From NCBI GenBank assembly GCA_007116585.1, contig SKIE01000291.1, forward strand, positions 1 to 6,299: a stretch of DNA of 6,299 bases, written 5' to 3'. The notes under the pieces are model-generated. The model made no database searches. It was not told the DNA's origin and saw only the letters and a program-made list of their open reading frames with translations. This DNA is from Wenzhouxiangella sp. (GTDB taxonomy: Bacteria; Pseudomonadota; Gammaproteobacteria; Xanthomonadales; Wenzhouxiangellaceae). The translations under genes were made by a program, and so were the position numbers. Below, piece after piece: positions 4,825 through 6,299 of this stretch (position 1 is its first letter; each line of letters opens with the position of its first letter).

Positions 4825-6299
4825 TTACGGGTAAGTGTAGCTGGCCTGCAGGCCCAGCGGCAGCCCCAGCGCCCAGTACAGCAGCAGAAAGGCCGTCCAG
4901 ATGATTGACAAGGCCACCGCGTAGGGCAGCATCATCGAGATCAGGGTGCCGATGCCCGCCTCACGGAAGTACTTCTTGCAGAACACCACGACCAGCGGGA
5001 AATACGGCAGCAGCGGGGTCAGGATATTGGAGGTCGAATCACCAACACGGTAGGCTGCCTGGGTGAGCTCCGGCGAGATCCCCAGCTGCATGAGCATGGG
5101 TACGAAGATCGGCGCGATGATCAGCCACTTGGCTGACGCTGAGCCGACAAACAGATTGACGAACATGGTCAACGCGACGATCCCGACAATGGTCAGCTGA
5201 GCCGGCAGGTTCAGCGCCTGCAGGAATTCCGCACCATTGACTGCCAGCAGGATGCCCAGGTTGGAGGCCGAAAACGCGGCAATGAACTGGGCGGCAAAAA
5301 AAGCCATGACGATGTAGTAGCCCATGGACTCCATCGCCTTGGTCATGCCCTTGATGATGTCCTTGTGGGTATCGATGGTGCCGGCGACGTAGCCGTAGAT
5401 GATGCCCGGAATCAGGAACAGGATGAAGATCAAGGGCACGATGGATCGCATCAACGGTGCGCCGAACGAGGTGATGCTTTCGTGGAAAGCGAGATCGGGA
5501 TTGGGGTCTCGCAGCGGCGAGTCCGGCACCAGCACGGCGATGGTCAGCAACGCCAGCGAGATGACAATACCGGCCGTCGCCCAGAACAGGCCGCGCGACT
5601 CGGCCGGGGTCAGCCCTTCCATGGTCGGCATCTCCGACATGTCGCCGTCGACCGGCGTGTCCTTGATCAGCCGCGGCTCGACCACCTTGTCGGTCAGCCA
5701 CCAGCCGACGCCAATCACCACGATGCTGGAGGCAGCCATGAAGAACCAGTTGGCCAGGGGGTTGACGTAGAGGTTCGGGTCCAGCACCTGCCCGGCCGCC
5801 TCGGTAATACCGGCCAGCATGGGATCAATCGCCGAGGGGATGAAGTTGGCCGAAAATCCGCCCGATACGCCGGCAAAAGCCGCCGCAATGCCTGCCAGCG
5901 GATGTCGCCCGGCAGCGTAGAACATCACCGCCCCGAGGGGTATGACGACCACGTAGCCGGCATCGGCCGCCGTATGCGAAATAATCGCGACCAGAATGAC
6001 CATGGGCGTCAACAGGCGCACCGAGGTCCAGCCCAACAGCCGTCGCAGGCCCGCGTTGATAAAACCGGTGTGTTCGGCAACACCAACCCCCAGCAGCGCG
6101 ACCAGCACGATACCCAGCGGCGCAAAATTGACAAACACCTGAACCATGTTGACCAGGAAATTCGCCATTTCGCCGCCGGACAGCTGGTTGACGACCTGGA
6201 TGGCCTCGCCGGTGCTGGGATGCACCGCGTCGAACTGAATCGGCGACAGAATGGCCGACAGCACCCAGACCAGCAGCATCAGCAGGAAAAACAGCACCG
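4825..6299 (-). CDS. AbgT-family transporter (N-terminus beyond window)
   Basis: The frame is open to the window edge and 491 codons are visible before TAA (4827-4825). The GTG at 6297 is probably an internal valine, because by comparison with E. coli AbgT (508 aa) about 30-35 N-terminal residues are missing. Residues below count from that codon. The protein is a polytopic inner-membrane transporter of the AbgT family, whose members import p-aminobenzoyl-glutamate or, like MtrF and YdaH, export sulfonamides. Landmarks are NFAPLGIVLVALLGVGVAE (57-75), ISHTAADAGYVVVIPLGAV (106-124), GRHPLAGIAAAFAGVSGGFSAN (130-151), SAIDPMLAG (155-163) and TDKVVEPRL (202-210). The C-terminal half has NLFVGSASAKW (381-391), APIFVPMLMQLG (395-406) and VGDSTSNILTPLLPYFP (418-434). 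GSASAKW is longer than the GSAIW of E. coli AbgT and recalls the MtrF/YdaH branch. Asp158, Trp391 and Asp420 probably correspond to functional residues there. The substrate and direction of transport are not known; no gene symbol is assigned. Confidence 0.93.
   Translation of the reverse strand, partial: VLFFLLMLLVWVLSAILSPIQFDAVHPSTGEAIQVVNQLSGGEMANFLVNMVQVFVNFAPLGIVLVALLGVGVAEHTGFINAGLRRLLGWTSVRLLTPMVILVAIISHTAADAGYVVVIPLGAVMFYAAGRHPLAGIAAAFAGVSGGFSANFIPSAIDPMLAGITEAAGQVLDPNLYVNPLANWFFMAASSIVVIGVGWWLTDKVVEPRLIKDTPVDGDMSEMPTMEGLTPAESRGLFWATAGIVISLALLTIAVLVPDSPLRDPNPDLAFHESITSFGAPLMRSIVPLIFILFLIPGIIYGYVAGTIDTHKDIIKGMTKAMESMGYYIVMAFFAAQFIAAFSASNLGILLAVNGAEFLQALNLPAQLTIVGIVALTMFVNLFVGSASAKWLIIAPIFVPMLMQLGISPELTQAAYRVGDSTSNILTPLLPYFPLVVVFCKKYFREAGIGTLISMMLPYAVALSIIWTAFLLLYWALGLPLGLQASYTYP

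Noticed and set aside
5039..5701. Minus-strand 220-codon frame inside the AbgT-family gene
   Set aside because: It is a frame-shifted reading of the transporter gene; the transporter frame carries all the membrane segments and conserved motifs.
6295..6297. GTG at 6297 as the real start of the AbgT-family protein
   Set aside because: It would begin inside the first transmembrane segment and drop the N-terminal region that AbgT-family members have. The frame is open to the window edge, so the gene is better read as truncated by the window.

Overview
The window looks like ordinary chromosome from a high-GC (above about 60% by eye) gammaproteobacterium. The main clue is gene order: a divergent yibN-type rhodanese gene, then gpmI-envC-yibQ, a conserved cluster in E. 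coli and many other Gammaproteobacteria. The genus cannot be named from sequence alone. The overall flavour (GC-rich, MtrF/YdaH-like AbgT transporter, orphan PAPS sulfotransferase) fits a marine or saline lineage, but that is only an impression.

Layout. Bases 1-222 hold the 5' part of a membrane-anchored rhodanese gene (yibN) on the minus strand. Bases 223-343 are a short divergent intergenic region with one candidate sigma70-type promoter in each direction and a Shine-Dalgarno that fixes the gpmI start. Bases 344-3844 hold a tightly packed plus-strand operon: gpmI (cofactor-independent phosphoglycerate mutase, complete, 510 aa), envC (divisome murein-hydrolase activator with a degenerate LytM domain, 383 aa, overlapping gpmI by 14 nt) and yibQ (divergent polysaccharide-deacetylase-like exported protein, 277 aa, ATGA overlap with envC). 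At 3840-3869 an imperfect palindrome spans the convergent junction and holds both stop codons. Bases 3865-4800 (minus) encode a PAPS-dependent sulfotransferase of unknown substrate. Bases 4825-6299 (minus) encode an AbgT-family transporter whose first few dozen residues lie beyond the window edge. The transporter and sulfotransferase are 24 nt apart and probably co-transcribed.

How the genes work together. The plus-strand operon joins a glycolytic enzyme to cell-envelope proteins: EnvC switches on periplasmic amidases for septal peptidoglycan splitting, and YibQ is an exported protein of unresolved function that is conserved next to it. The minus-strand pair (transporter plus sulfotransferase) has no established joint role. 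No mobile element, CRISPR array, RNA gene or prophage signal was seen. I found no convincing new system. The items most worth a second look are the symmetrical palindrome between the convergent genes, the sulfotransferase-AbgT pairing and an unusual cysteine-containing loop in YibQ.
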